Shown: positions 35,381-46,826, numbered from the stretch's first letter. The stretch: DNA of 64,000 bases from Pseudomonadota bacterium (GCA_963205115.1 CAUJHV010000006.1:124001-188000); one strand, 5' to 3'. The notes: generated by a model not told the origin, from the letters alone. Numbers and translations are program-made.

Positions 35381-37786
35381 TCAGTTCGGCGTCACACCCA
35401 GCGACTTCACGGTCTCGAGGTTCAGGAAACCATCGACCGGCAGGCCCTTGGATTGCTGGTACGCGTTGACGGCCGTCATCGTGGCCGCGCGCAGTTCGCC
35501 GTTGACCGGACCGGGGTTGAAACCGGCCGCACTGAGTGCACGCTGGATCTCCATGATCTTCGCGGGCGTCGCATTGGTCTCGCAGAGCACGGCGCGCTGC
35601 TCGGTCTTGCCATCGGCCACCTTGACGCGGTAGCTCAGGGTCTCGTACTGGGCCGGGACCTCGATCTCACGCGCGCTGGCAGCGACGTCGACCACCTGGT
35701 GGGACACGGTCTTGTAGACCGCCGGGATGACTTCCTCGCGGAAGCTCGCCGGCACGTCCACGACGCGGCGCTTGACGGTTTCGTACACGGCCGGCACCGG
35801 CACCTTGCGGGTGCTGGCAGGCGTGTCGACTACGCGCTTCTCGACCGTGCGGTAGACCGCGGGGATCACGATTTCCTTGCTGGTCGGGGCCTGGTCGACG
35901 ACGCGACGGCTGACCGTCTCGTACACGGCCGGGATCACCACTTCCTCGGTACGCGCCGGCTTGCTCACGACCGTGGTCTTCACGGTCTTGAACGTGGCCG
36001 GCACTTCCACGGTGCGGACCGACGCCGGGCGGTCGATGACCTGCACGGTGACCGTGCGGTATTCGGCCGGTACCTTGATTTCGCGCACATAGCCTTCTTC
36101 GCCCGATTCGGCACCCTTGCTCGCTGCCGCCGAGGCACCCGCGCCTGCCGCCACGGCAGAAGCGCGCAGCACGCGCTCGCCGGCCGGTGTGGCGACGATA
36201 TTGCCCTTGTCGTCGAACTTGTAGCCTTCGGCCTTGAGCTTCTCGACGTCGATGACGCGGCGGGTGACGGTCTGGTACTGCGCCGGGATGTCCTGCGAGC
36301 TGGTCGAGGCTTCCTGGTCGACGACCTGGCGACGCACGGTGGCGTACTCCGCCGGCACCACTTCTTCGCGCACCGACGCCGGGGTCTTCAGCACCTGGCG
36401 CGTGAGCGTCTCGTACTGCGCCGGGATCTCGACCAGGCACATCACGTCGTCGTCCAGACGCGTGTTGTCGGCCGTGGCACCGCCCAGGTCCACGGCGGCG
36501 CCGTCGACCTTGCCGTCCTTGCCGACGACGAAGCCGCGCAGCGGACGCACGTCCACGGCACGCCCGATGTACACGCGGCCGCGCTTCCACTGGCGATAGC
36601 TGTCGGCCACCTTGATGCGCTCGGTCACGGTTTCGTACGTGGCCGGCACTTCGACCAGGCGCTTGCCGGCTTCGCGCACCAGCACCTGCTCGGTCACCGT
36701 CTTCAGCGTGGACTTGTTGGCCACCAGGCGCGAGCTGCCTTCACGCAGCAGGGCCTGCTCGGTCACGATCTTCAGCGGGATGGCGATGGGCTCGTAGCGG
36801 ATCGATTCCGCACGCACCAGCACGTTGTCCGTCACGGCCTTGTAGGTCGCGGGGATGGTTTCGACGCGTGTCGAGACGGGCTTGTCGACGACGGTCTCTT
36901 CCTTCTCGCCGTACTCGGCCGGAATGACCTTCAGCTCCTTGCGCTCGGGCGCGACCATCACGCGCTCGGTGACGGTCTTGAAGGTGCCGGGGATGACTTC
37001 GATGCGCTTGCTTTCCGGCTTGACCAGCACCTGTTCGGTCGTGGTCTTGAAGGTGGCCTCGATCGGCTCTTCACGGAAGGATTCCGGACGCACCAGCACC
37101 TGCTCGCTGACTTCCTTGTAGGTCGCCGGCACGGGGATCTGACGCTTCAGCTCCGGCGACACGAGCACCTGCTCGCTGACCGTCTTGAACGTTCCCGGCA
37201 CGGGCTCGTAGCGCTTGGTGGCGGGCACCTTCAGCACCTGCTCGGTCTTGGTCTCGAAGCGCGCGGGCACCAGCACGTAGGCATAGCACTCGCTGGCGCT
37301 GCCCTGGGCCGCGGCCACGGGCGTCTGGCCCACGGGGCGCGGCAGCGGCCCATGGAAGTTGTTGTCGCACTGCTGCATCGTGGCGCGCACCGCATGGCCC
37401 TGCGCGTCGTAGTAGACGTTCACGGACATCTCGGGGCTGAACGGGATGTAGCGGCCCACCAGCGTGCCGCTGACACCGTCGCGGTTGTTGCGGCGGCCGG
37501 TGCCCTGGTCGCAGGCGCCACGCGAGAAGCCGGGCAGTTCGCCCAGCTTCATCTGCTTGACCTCGACCTCACCGTCACGCTTGAGCGGGGGCATATGGGT
37601 GAACGGTTGGTACAGCTTGGCCGTACCGGCAGCGACGGCGGCATCGCACTCTGCGGCCGTGTCGTAGCCTTCATTGCCGTGGGCGTCGGCGATCTTGCCG
37701 GCCTGAACGCCTGCAGCGGCCAGCAGGCCACCGCCCCAGACGACGTGCCAAGCCGCCGTGCGGCCCATCCGTTTCCAATTGCTCAT
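35381..37786 (-). CDS. Secreted protein of about twenty 23-residue repeats plus a peptidoglycan-binding domain (801 aa)
   Basis: The protein begins MSNWKRMGRTAAWHVVWGGG with a signal peptide ending near VQA (residue 28). Residues 29-170 form a Cys-containing domain. From about 172 to 740 it consists of roughly 20 degenerate units of 23 residues with the pattern VPATYKTVxxxVLVxPxSxR; for example VPATYKEVSEQVLVRPES and IPAVYETVSRRVVDQAPT. Two longer inserts break the series (near residues 395-440 and 505-560). The C terminus (about 742-801) is a PG_binding_1 domain (IQRALSAAGFNPGPVNGEL, then AYQQSKGLPVDG). I infer a periplasmic or outer-membrane-associated structural protein bound to the cell wall. 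GAGGAGCG precedes the start by 6 bases, and a strong terminator follows. Function is unknown. Confidence 0.85.
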   Translation of the reverse strand: MSNWKRMGRTAAWHVVWGGGLLAAAGVQAGKIADAHGNEGYDTAAECDAAVAAGTAKLYQPFTHMPPLKRDGEVEVKQMKLGELPGFSRGACDQGTGRRNNRDGVSGTLVGRYIPFSPEMSVNVYYDAQGHAVRATMQQCDNNFHGPLPRPVGQTPVAAAQGSASECYAYVLVPARFETKTEQVLKVPATKRYEPVPGTFKTVSEQVLVSPELKRQIPVPATYKEVSEQVLVRPESFREEPIEATFKTTTEQVLVKPESKRIEVIPGTFKTVTERVMVAPERKELKVIPAEYGEKEETVVDKPVSTRVETIPATYKAVTDNVLVRAESIRYEPIAIPLKIVTEQALLREGSSRLVANKSTLKTVTEQVLVREAGKRLVEVPATYETVTERIKVADSYRQWKRGRVYIGRAVDVRPLRGFVVGKDGKVDGAAVDLGGATADNTRLDDDVMCLVEIPAQYETLTRQVLKTPASVREEVVPAEYATVRRQVVDQEASTSSQDIPAQYQTVTRRVIDVEKLKAEGYKFDDKGNIVATPAGERVLRASAVAAGAGASAAASKGAESGEEGYVREIKVPAEYRTVTVQVIDRPASVRTVEVPATFKTVKTTVVSKPARTEEVVIPAVYETVSRRVVDQAPTSKEIVIPAVYRTVEKRVVDTPASTRKVPVPAVYETVKRRVVDVPASFREEVIPAVYKTVSHQVVDVAASAREIEVPAQYETLSYRVKVADGKTEQRAVLCETNATPAKIMEIQRALSAAGFNPGPVNGELRAATMTAVNAYQQSKGLPVDGFLNLETVKSLGVTPN

Positions 37787-38022
37787 TCACGCGCTCCTCG
37801 AAGGACTTTGTTTGTTTGGGGAAAACCCGGCCATAACCCCCGCGGCCTAGGGATTGCTACGGGCCGCGTATGGTTACAAACAGTTAACGCTTCGGCTATG
37901 GCCAAAAGGCGACAGATGCCGCGAAGTCGATGTGCGTTGTGTGAGCTACATCACGAACCGGGCAGGCGTTAACCTTCAGGGGGTGGGTGCAGGGTGCGCC
38001 CGCACCAATGTGGGGAGTGCCC

Positions 38023-40053
<2,031 letters not shown>

Positions 40054-40058
40054 ACGCG

Positions 40059-42293
40059 ATGGCTGCAGGCTACTTCCGATCCTTTGCCGCAAGGCTGGCG
40101 GCTGCGGCGCTGGTGCTGGCGGGCGCGCTGACGGCGGGCTGCGACAACAGCCCCTGGGAGGCTGGCGCGGCGAAGAAGAACATCATCCACTCCGCGATGA
40201 TCGAGAACACGCCGCGGCACCTCGACCCGACGGCCAGCTACTGGTCCAACGACACGCTGGTGACCTACCAGGTCTACGAGCCGCCCTACGGCTACCACTA
40301 CCTCAAGCGGCCTTTCGAACTCGTGCCCAAGTCGGCCGAGAAGGTCGTGCAGCCGCGCTACCTGGACAAGAACGGCCAGCCGCTGCCCGACGACGCACCC
40401 GGCGAAGACGTGGCCGAGAGCGTCTACGACGTGCCCATCAAGAAGGGCATCCTGTTTCAGCCGCATCCGGCCTTCGCGCGTGACGAGCAGGGCCGCTACC
40501 GCTACCACGACATGAAGCCCGGTGAACTGGGCGAACGGCGCTCGCCGCTGCAGTTCGAGCACCAGGGCACGCGCGAACTCGTGGCCGAAGACTTCGTCTA
40601 CGCGCTCAAGCGCCAGGCCACCACACGCATCACCACGCCCATCTTCGGCATCTTCTCCGAGTACGTCATTGGCCTGAAGGAATACGGCGAGATGGTCAAG
40701 GTCGAGGACGCCAAGCTGCGCAAGGGCATGGACCCGGCCAGCCTGGACAAGCCCTTCCTGGATTTCCGCCGCTGGCCGCTGGCCGGTGCCACTGCGCCGG
40801 AAAAGCACCTGCTGCGCATCCGCATCAAGGGCAAGTACCCGCAGTGGAAATACTGGATGCAGATGACCTTCATGTCGCCGGTGCCCTGGGAGGCGGATGC
40901 CTTCTATGCGCAGCCGGGCATGGCGGCAGCCAGCCTGAGCCTGGACAACTGGGCGGTGGGCACGGGCCCGTTCATGATGACCGACTGGGAAAAGGACCGC
41001 CGCATCGTGATGATGCGCAACCCGAACTACCGCGGCGAGCCCTATCCCTGCGAAGGCACCGCCAAGGACCGCGAAGCCGGCCTGCTGGCCGACTGCGGCA
41101 AGAAGACGCCCTTCATCGACGGCATCGTCGCCACGGTGGAGCGCGAAGCCACGCCGCAGAAGAACAAGTTCCGCGACGGCTTCTACGACCTCGAGGTGTT
41201 CGAGCGCACCGATACCGGCGTGGCCTACCGTGTCGAGGCCCAGGACTCCGAAGAGGTGCGCGCGCTGTACGAAAAGCGCGGCATGAACTTCCCGGTCAGC
41301 AGCGACGTCAACAGCTACATCCTGGGCTTCAACATGCTGGACCCGGTGCTGGGTGGCGGCAAAGACCCCATGCAGCAGGAGCGTGCGCGCAAGCTGCGCC
41401 AGGCCATCTCGATCGCCATCGACTGGGAAGAGTATTCGAACGTCTTCCCGAAGAAGGCCGGCGTCACCGCGCAGGGGCCGCTGCCCGAAGGCATCCCAGG
41501 CTCGCGCGAGGGCACGCCCGAAGGTGTCAACCCGATCACGCACCGCTGGATCGACGGCAAGCCCGTGCGGCGCTCGATCGACGAGGCGAAGAAGCTGATG
41601 GTCGAAGCCGGCTATCCCAGCGGCCGCGAAGCCGCCACGGGCAAGCCACTGGTCATCACCTACGACTACTACGCGCCGCCCACCCCGGAGCGCAAGCCGG
41701 AGATCGACTGGGTCGTGCGCCAGTTCGGCAAGCTGGACATCCAGCTCGAGGTGCGTGCCACGGACAACAACCAGTTCCAGGACAAGGTGCGCAAGGGCAA
41801 GCACCAGGTCTTCTGGTCGGGCTGGAATGCGGACTATCCGGACGCCGAGAACTTCCTGTTCCTGTTCTACGGGCCGAACGCCAAGAGCGTCTCGGACGGC
41901 GAGAACACGGCCAACTACCAGAACCCCGAGTTCGACAAGCTCTTCACGCAGCTCAAGCTGCTGGACGACGGGCCGCAGAAGCAGGCGGTGATCGACCAGA
42001 TGGTCAAGATCCTGCACAACGACGCGCCGTGGAGCTTCGGCTTCTATCCCTACGCCTCGGCGGCGGTGCACGGCTGGATCGCCAACTCCAAGCCGGCGAT
42101 CCTGGTCCGCGACCATGGCCGCTACCTGCGCCTGGACACCCCGCGCCGCGTGGCGGCCCTGGCCGACTGGAACCGGCCGATCTACTGGCCGCTGGTGCTG
42201 ATCGCCCTGGTGATCGTCGCCGTCGTCGTGGTGGCCCGTCGCGCCCTGCGCCGGCGCGAGCGCACCACCGGCCGCGGCGAAGTCCTCGCTTGA
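40059..42293 (+). CDS. Oligopeptide-type ABC substrate-binding lipoprotein with C-terminal membrane anchor
   Basis: The 744-residue protein begins with a lipoprotein signal (AALVLAGALTAGCDNSPW, lipobox TAGC). The body is an SBP_bac_5 (DppA/OppA/YejA-type) binding protein: IENTPRHLDPTASYWSNDTL near residue 50, AEDFVYALKR, GTGPFMMTDWEKDRRIVMMR, and WSGWNADYPDAENFLFLFYG. Unusually, the C terminus adds a transmembrane helix (YWPLVLIALVIVAVVVVARR) followed by an Arg-rich tail, so it is tethered at both ends. GTG 40047 overlapping the ldcA stop is an alternative start. It forms a transporter with the two permeases and dual ATPase downstream. The size is larger than classic OppA (about 540). Confidence 0.9.
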   Translation: MAAGYFRSFAARLAAAALVLAGALTAGCDNSPWEAGAAKKNIIHSAMIENTPRHLDPTASYWSNDTLVTYQVYEPPYGYHYLKRPFELVPKSAEKVVQPRYLDKNGQPLPDDAPGEDVAESVYDVPIKKGILFQPHPAFARDEQGRYRYHDMKPGELGERRSPLQFEHQGTRELVAEDFVYALKRQATTRITTPIFGIFSEYVIGLKEYGEMVKVEDAKLRKGMDPASLDKPFLDFRRWPLAGATAPEKHLLRIRIKGKYPQWKYWMQMTFMSPVPWEADAFYAQPGMAAASLSLDNWAVGTGPFMMTDWEKDRRIVMMRNPNYRGEPYPCEGTAKDREAGLLADCGKKTPFIDGIVATVEREATPQKNKFRDGFYDLEVFERTDTGVAYRVEAQDSEEVRALYEKRGMNFPVSSDVNSYILGFNMLDPVLGGGKDPMQQERARKLRQAISIAIDWEEYSNVFPKKAGVTAQGPLPEGIPGSREGTPEGVNPITHRWIDGKPVRRSIDEAKKLMVEAGYPSGREAATGKPLVITYDYYAPPTPERKPEIDWVVRQFGKLDIQLEVRATDNNQFQDKVRKGKHQVFWSGWNADYPDAENFLFLFYGPNAKSVSDGENTANYQNPEFDKLFTQLKLLDDGPQKQAVIDQMVKILHNDAPWSFGFYPYASAAVHGWIANSKPAILVRDHGRYLRLDTPRRVAALADWNRPIYWPLVLIALVIVAVVVVARRALRRRERTTGRGEVLA

Positions 42294-42309
42294 GGCAAGA
42301 GTCTTCGCG

Positions 42310-43293
42310 ATGCTGACCTACACCATTCGACGCCTGCTCTACGGACTGCTCGTGCTGCTGGGCGTCAACCTGGCCACCTTCTTCCTGTTCTTCACGGTCA
42401 ATACGCCGGACGACATGGCGCGGCTGAACATCGGCGGCAAGCGTGTGACGCCGGAGCTGATCTCGAAATGGAAGTCCGAACGCGGCTACGACAAGCCGCT
42501 GTACGTGAACGACGCGAACCAGGGTACGGCGCGTTATACCGACACCATCTTCTGGGACCGCTCGGTGTCGCTGTTCACCTTGAATTTCGGCCGTGCCGAC
42601 AGCGAAAGCGCCGGCGATATCGGCCATGAGGTCGCGCAGCGGATGTGGGTGAGCATCAAGCTGGCGCTGCCCATCTTCATCCTGCAGATCATCGCGAGCA
42701 CGGCGTTTGCCTTGCTGCTGGTGATGTTCCGCCACACGCGTCTGGACCTGTGGGGCGTGGTGACCTGCGTGCTGATGCTGTCGATATCGGCGCTGTTCTA
42801 CATCATCGTGGGGCAGTACCTGTTCTCGCGTGTGCTCAAGCTGGCGCCGATCTCGGGCTATGCCGAGGGGCTGGACGTCGTGCGCTTCCTGGTGCTGCCG
42901 GTGATCCTGTCCACGCTGGCGCGGCTGGGCACGGAGGCGCGCTTGTACCGCGCGATGTTCCTCGAGGAAATCGGCAAGGACTACGTGCGCACGGCGCGTG
43001 CCAAGGGGCTGTCGGAGACGGTGGTGATGTTCCGCCACGTGCTGCGCAATGCGCTGATTCCCATCATCACCAGCGCCGGCGGTTATCTGCCCTACGTGTT
43101 CATGGGCAGCCTGGTCTTCGAGACCTTCTTCGGCATTCCGGGCCTGGGGGCCTACGTGATCGAAGCCATCGGCAAGCAGGACTTTGCCATCGTGCGCACG
43201 ATGGTCTTCGTCGGCTCGGTGCTCTATATCGGCACCTACATCCTGATCGACCTGGCCTACACGTGGGTGGACCCCCGCGTGCGGCTGGCCTGA
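42310..43293 (+). CDS. Peptide ABC transporter permease, OppB/YejB type
   Basis: The 327-residue inner-membrane protein starts MLTYTIRRLLYGLLVLLGVN, the usual start of DppB/OppB permeases, with about six helices. The cytoplasmic EAA-type coupling loop reads EEIGKDYVRTARAKGLSETV and the following VLRNALIPIITSAGGYLPYV is typical. A periplasmic insert follows helix one (residues 40-110). It is 16 bases after the binding protein gene and 15 bases before the second permease. Confidence 0.93.
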   Translation: MLTYTIRRLLYGLLVLLGVNLATFFLFFTVNTPDDMARLNIGGKRVTPELISKWKSERGYDKPLYVNDANQGTARYTDTIFWDRSVSLFTLNFGRADSESAGDIGHEVAQRMWVSIKLALPIFILQIIASTAFALLLVMFRHTRLDLWGVVTCVLMLSISALFYIIVGQYLFSRVLKLAPISGYAEGLDVVRFLVLPVILSTLARLGTEARLYRAMFLEEIGKDYVRTARAKGLSETVVMFRHVLRNALIPIITSAGGYLPYVFMGSLVFETFFGIPGLGAYVIEAIGKQDFAIVRTMVFVGSVLYIGTYILIDLAYTWVDPRVRLA

Positions 43294-43308
43294 ACGGCGC
43301 CCCGATCC

Positions 43309-44751
43309 ATGCCCAAGTTCGTGCTCCTGTGGACCGATGCCGCCGTGTGGCTGCTGGTGGTGTCGGCGCTGGCCTATGCGCGCTTCGTGATGACGCGGCC
43401 CAACCTGCGTGCCAACTGGGTGAAGGTCTTCCGCGATGCGCCGGCGCTGGCGTCGTCGGTGGTGCTGGCCGCCTGCATCGCGGTGTCGCTGGCCGACAGC
43501 CTGCATTTCCGGCCGCAGCTGCCGCCGGCGCCGGGCACGCCGGCGGGCAGCGTGGCCTACGACACACGCGTGCATTCCGTGCTGGACCTGCTGATGAAGC
43601 AGCAGGTCGATTCGCGGGAGAAAACCTACTCGCGGCCGCTGGCCTACGTGGGTTTCACGAAAGAGTCCGAAGAGGTCAACGGCCAGATCCAGCGTGTCGC
43701 GCCGCGCCTGCTGCACGGCGGAGCGCACCTGAAGGATCCGGCCAACGAGTGGCTTACGGATGTGCTGGCCAAGGGGCTGCTGGGTGCCGTGCTGGGCGCC
43801 TTGGTCGCGCTGCTGGTCGCCGCAGGACTGGTGGCGCTGGTCGCTCGGCACGCGAAGGCCGGCTGGAGCGCCACGGCGCGCGACATCGCCGCCGGGCGCA
43901 CACGCACGCCCTGGCGCGCGGCCATCATCACGCTGGTGGTGCAGGGCCTGTTCGTGGGCTGCCTGGTGTCGCTGATGCGCAGCTACCACGTCTTCGGCAC
44001 GGACGTGACCGGCAACGACGTGATGTACCAGACGCTCAAGAGCATCCGCACGGCCTTCGTCATCGGTTCGCTGTCCACGCTGTTCACGCTGCCGCTGGCC
44101 GTGGTGCTGGGCATCCTGGCGGGTTATTTCAGGGGTTGGGTGGACGAGGCCATCCAGTACGCCTACACCGTGCTGTCGTCGATTCCGAACATCCTGCTGA
44201 TCGCCGCCTGCGTGCTGATGGTGCAGGTCTTCCTGGACAAGCATCCGGAGCTCTTCGAGACCGGCGTCGAACGCGCCGACCTGAAGCTGTTTTTGCTGTG
44301 CGCGGTGCTGGGCCTCACGGGCTGGGCCGGCCTGTGCCGGCTGCTGCGCGCAGAGACCATGAAGGTGCGCGAGCTCGAGTACGTGCAGGCGGCCGATGCC
44401 TTCGGCGTGCGCCACAGCCGCATCATGTCCCGGCACGTCTTTCCGAACGTCGCGCACCTGATGCTGATCGTCACGGTGCTCGACTTCTCGTCGCTCATCC
44501 TCTACGAGGCCGTGCTGGCGCTGGTCGGCGTGGGTGTCGACCCCTCGATGAACAGCTTCGGCGGCATGATCAACTACGCCCGCAACGAGATGAGCCGCGA
44601 CCCCGTCGTGTGGTGGCCTTTCGCCTCGGCCTTTGTCTTCATGGTCGCGATGGTCCTGTCGGCCAACCTGTTTGCCGATGGCGTGCGCGACGCCTTCGAC
44701 CCGCGGGCGCGCAGCTTCCGGCCGCGCCTGCTCAAGACGCGCAAGGTATAG
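43309..44751 (+). CDS. Peptide ABC transporter permease, OppC/YejE type, long form
   Basis: The 480-residue protein starts MPKFVLLWTDAAVWLLVVSA. The N-terminal half has a few helices around a soluble insert with RPQLPPAPGTPAGSVAYDTR and the RPLAYVGFTKESEEVNGQIQ region. The C-terminal half is the transport domain with LPLAVVLGILAGYFRGWVDE and the coupling loop ETMKVRELEYVQAADAFGVR. Usual OppC length is about 300; YejE is about 340, so the N-terminal region is expanded. It is followed after 5 bases by a 53-codon frame containing a palindromic element, then by the ATPase gene. Confidence 0.92.
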   Translation: MPKFVLLWTDAAVWLLVVSALAYARFVMTRPNLRANWVKVFRDAPALASSVVLAACIAVSLADSLHFRPQLPPAPGTPAGSVAYDTRVHSVLDLLMKQQVDSREKTYSRPLAYVGFTKESEEVNGQIQRVAPRLLHGGAHLKDPANEWLTDVLAKGLLGAVLGALVALLVAAGLVALVARHAKAGWSATARDIAAGRTRTPWRAAIITLVVQGLFVGCLVSLMRSYHVFGTDVTGNDVMYQTLKSIRTAFVIGSLSTLFTLPLAVVLGILAGYFRGWVDEAIQYAYTVLSSIPNILLIAACVLMVQVFLDKHPELFETGVERADLKLFLLCAVLGLTGWAGLCRLLRAETMKVRELEYVQAADAFGVRHSRIMSRHVFPNVAHLMLIVTVLDFSSLILYEAVLALVGVGVDPSMNSFGGMINYARNEMSRDPVVWWPFASAFVFMVAMVLSANLFADGVRDAFDPRARSFRPRLLKTRKV

Positions 44752-44756
44752 AAGCT

Positions 44757-44918
44757 GTGAACGAACCCGACATGGCCGCTCATCCCTCGCAAACGGCCCC
44801 ACTCAGCGTTGCAAATGCTCGCCGTAGCTCTGGCTACGGCTGTGCTTTGCGCCTTGATTGGCCCCGTTTGCGCGGTCTGCTCGGCCACGCCGGGTCCATT
44901 CACAGCTTCTGGGCCTGA
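44757..44918 (+). CDS. Possible 53-residue frame inserted between permease and ATPase genes
   Basis: From GTG 44757, 5 bases after the permease stop, an open frame of 53 codons ends 4 bases before the ATPase start. It encodes MAAHPSQTAPLSVANARRSS, then GYGCALRLDWPRLRGLLG and ends HSFWA. The middle of the frame is the palindromic element described separately. The fit to the operon spacing is suggestive, but the composition is unremarkable and it may simply be an inserted repeat that happens to be open. Confidence 0.25.
   Translation: MNEPDMAAHPSQTAPLSVANARRSSGYGCALRLDWPRLRGLLGHAGSIHSFWA
44811..44850. repeat. REP-like palindromic element inside the transporter operon
   Basis: GCCGTAGC - TCTG - GCTACGGC (44821-44840) is a perfect 8-bp inverted repeat. 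It is extended outwards by GCAAA at 44811 and TTTGC ending at 44850. Its base composition differs from the neighbouring coding sequence (more T and A). It looks like a mobile or dispersed palindrome; no second copy was noticed in this window. Confidence 0.5.
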
Positions 44919-44922
44919 CAGC

Positions 44923-46749
44923 ATGCTCGAACTCACCGACATCGAAGTCGAGCTGGATGCCGAGGCCGGGCTGGTTCGCGCCATCGACAGCCTGCGGCTG
45001 ACGCTCAACCGCGGCGAGACTTTCGCGCTGGTGGGCGAATCCGGCTGCGGCAAGAGCATGACAGCACTCGCGCTGATGCGGCTGCTGCCCGAGAACGGCT
45101 ACGTGACGGCCGGCGACATCCGCGTGGATGGCCAGGACGTGCTGGCGCTGCCCGAGTCGCAGATGCGGCGTGTGCGCGGCGGGCGCATCGGCATGATCTT
45201 CCAGGAGCCCGGGACCAGCCTGAACCCGGTGATGCGCATCGGCGCGCAGCTTGTGGAGGCCATCGAGACGCACACCGATCTGCGTGGCGAGTCTGCGCGC
45301 ACGAAAGCCATCGACTGGCTGCGCCGCGTGGGCATCCCCGAGCCCGAACGGCGCATCGACGAATACCCGTTCCGCATGAGCGGCGGGCAGAAGCAGCGCG
45401 TGATGATCGCGATGACGCTGGCGGCCGAGCCCGACTACCTGGTGGCCGACGAACCGACCACGGCGCTGGACGTGACGATCCAGGCGCAGATCCTCGATCT
45501 GTTGAAGGACCTGCAGCGCGAACGCGGCATGGGCCTGATGCTGATCACGCACGACCTGGCGGTGGTCTCGGGCATGGCGCAGCGCGTGGCGCTGATGTAC
45601 GCCGGCCAGATCGTCGAAGTGGCCACGGCCGAGCACTTCTTCCGCCGCCCGCGCCACCCGTACGCGCAGGCCCTGTTGCGGGCGCTGCCCGACGCCTCGC
45701 GCCGCGGCCAGCCGCTGCATGCCATCGCGGGCACCGTGCCGCCGCTGTGGACGCGCTTCCAGGGCTGCCGTTTTGCGCCGCGCTGCGCCCATGCGCAAGA
45801 CCGCTGCACGCAGCCAGTGACGCTGCCGCTGGCCGATGTGGCGCCTGGGCATGCCGTGCGCTGCGTGCGTGCGGCCGACGGCAGCCTGCCGGCGGCCGCG
45901 GCCTTGGCCGGCGCCGATTCGGCCGCCCAGGCGGCGACACATGACCAGGACAAGCCGCTGCTCGAGGTGCAGGACCTGCGCGTGCGTTTTCCCGTGCGCG
46001 GCGGCATCCTGCAGCGCGTGGTCGGCCATTTCGATGCGGTCGCCGGGGTGAGCTTCCATCTGAAATCGGGACGCACGCTGGCGTTGGTGGGCGAATCCGG
46101 CTGCGGCAAGACGACGACCGGCAAGGCCATCGCGCAGCTGCTGCGCCGCCAGGCGCGCATCGAAGGCCAGGCGCGGCTGGACGGGCAGGACCTGTGCAGC
46201 CTGGAAGGCGCGCCCTTGCTGAAAGCCCGGCGCGACGTGCAGGTCATCTTCCAGGACCCCTTCGCCTCGCTCGACCCGCGCATGCGCGTGGCCGAACTGC
46301 TGGAAGAAGGCATGCAGTCGCTGCTGCCCGAGCTCTCACCGGCCGAACGGCGGGCGCGCATCGAGGCGCTGTGCGACCAGGTCGGCCTGCGCCGTGACGC
46401 GCTCGACCGCTACCCGCACGAATTTTCCGGTGGGCAACGCCAGCGCATCGCCATCGCGCGTGCACTGGCCGTGCAGCCGCGGCTGCTGATCTGCGACGAG
46501 CCGACCTCCGCGCTGGACGTGTCGGTGCAGGCGCAGATCCTCAATCTGCTGCGCGAACTGCAGCAGCAGCTGGGCCTGAGCTACCTGTTCATCACGCACA
46601 ACATCGGCGTGGTGGAGTGCATCGCCGACGAAGTGGCGGTGATGAAGGGCGGGCGCCTGGTGGAGTTCGGCCCCGCCGATGCGGTGTTGGGTGCGCCGCG
46701 CGAGGCCTACACGCGCGAATTGCTGTCCGCGGTGCCGCGGCTGGCCTGA
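44923..46749 (+). CDS. Dual-domain peptide ABC ATPase (OppDF fusion, YejF type)
   Basis: The 608-residue protein is a fusion of two ATPases starting MLELTDIEVELDAEAGLVR. First domain: Walker A GESGCGKSMTALALM, signature MSGGQKQRVMIAMTL, Walker B YLVADEPTTALDV, with the oligopeptide C-terminal FAPRCAHAQDRC motif near residue 290. Second domain: Walker A GESGCGKTTTGKAIAQLL, signature FSGGQRQRIAIARAL, Walker B LLICDEPTSALDV. Such fused ATPases occur in YejABEF-type transporters, known for microcin C and muropeptide import in some bacteria. The start was set at ATG 44923 because the upstream sequence is the palindromic element. Confidence 0.93.
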   Translation: MLELTDIEVELDAEAGLVRAIDSLRLTLNRGETFALVGESGCGKSMTALALMRLLPENGYVTAGDIRVDGQDVLALPESQMRRVRGGRIGMIFQEPGTSLNPVMRIGAQLVEAIETHTDLRGESARTKAIDWLRRVGIPEPERRIDEYPFRMSGGQKQRVMIAMTLAAEPDYLVADEPTTALDVTIQAQILDLLKDLQRERGMGLMLITHDLAVVSGMAQRVALMYAGQIVEVATAEHFFRRPRHPYAQALLRALPDASRRGQPLHAIAGTVPPLWTRFQGCRFAPRCAHAQDRCTQPVTLPLADVAPGHAVRCVRAADGSLPAAAALAGADSAAQAATHDQDKPLLEVQDLRVRFPVRGGILQRVVGHFDAVAGVSFHLKSGRTLALVGESGCGKTTTGKAIAQLLRRQARIEGQARLDGQDLCSLEGAPLLKARRDVQVIFQDPFASLDPRMRVAELLEEGMQSLLPELSPAERRARIEALCDQVGLRRDALDRYPHEFSGGQRQRIAIARALAVQPRLLICDEPTSALDVSVQAQILNLLRELQQQLGLSYLFITHNIGVVECIADEVAVMKGGRLVEFGPADAVLGAPREAYTRELLSAVPRLA

Positions 46750-46794
46750 GCCCTGCCGGCAGCAAGCCCCAAGGCACCACCACAACGCCAGCGA

Positions 46795-46826
46795 CCTGCG
46801 CGGGTGCACGCACCCGTACGCGCAGG
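46795..46826. terminator. GC-rich hairpin between the ATPase and TonB receptor genes
   Basis: CCTGCGCGGGTGC pairs with GCACCCG and CGCGCAGG (small bulge), 32 bases in all, between two convergent genes. A T-run is lacking. Confidence 0.4.

Noticed and set aside
35381..37786. DNA tandem repeat or CRISPR-like array
   Set aside because: Periodicity is at protein level (23 codons) with high DNA divergence between units; no identical repeats or spacers.
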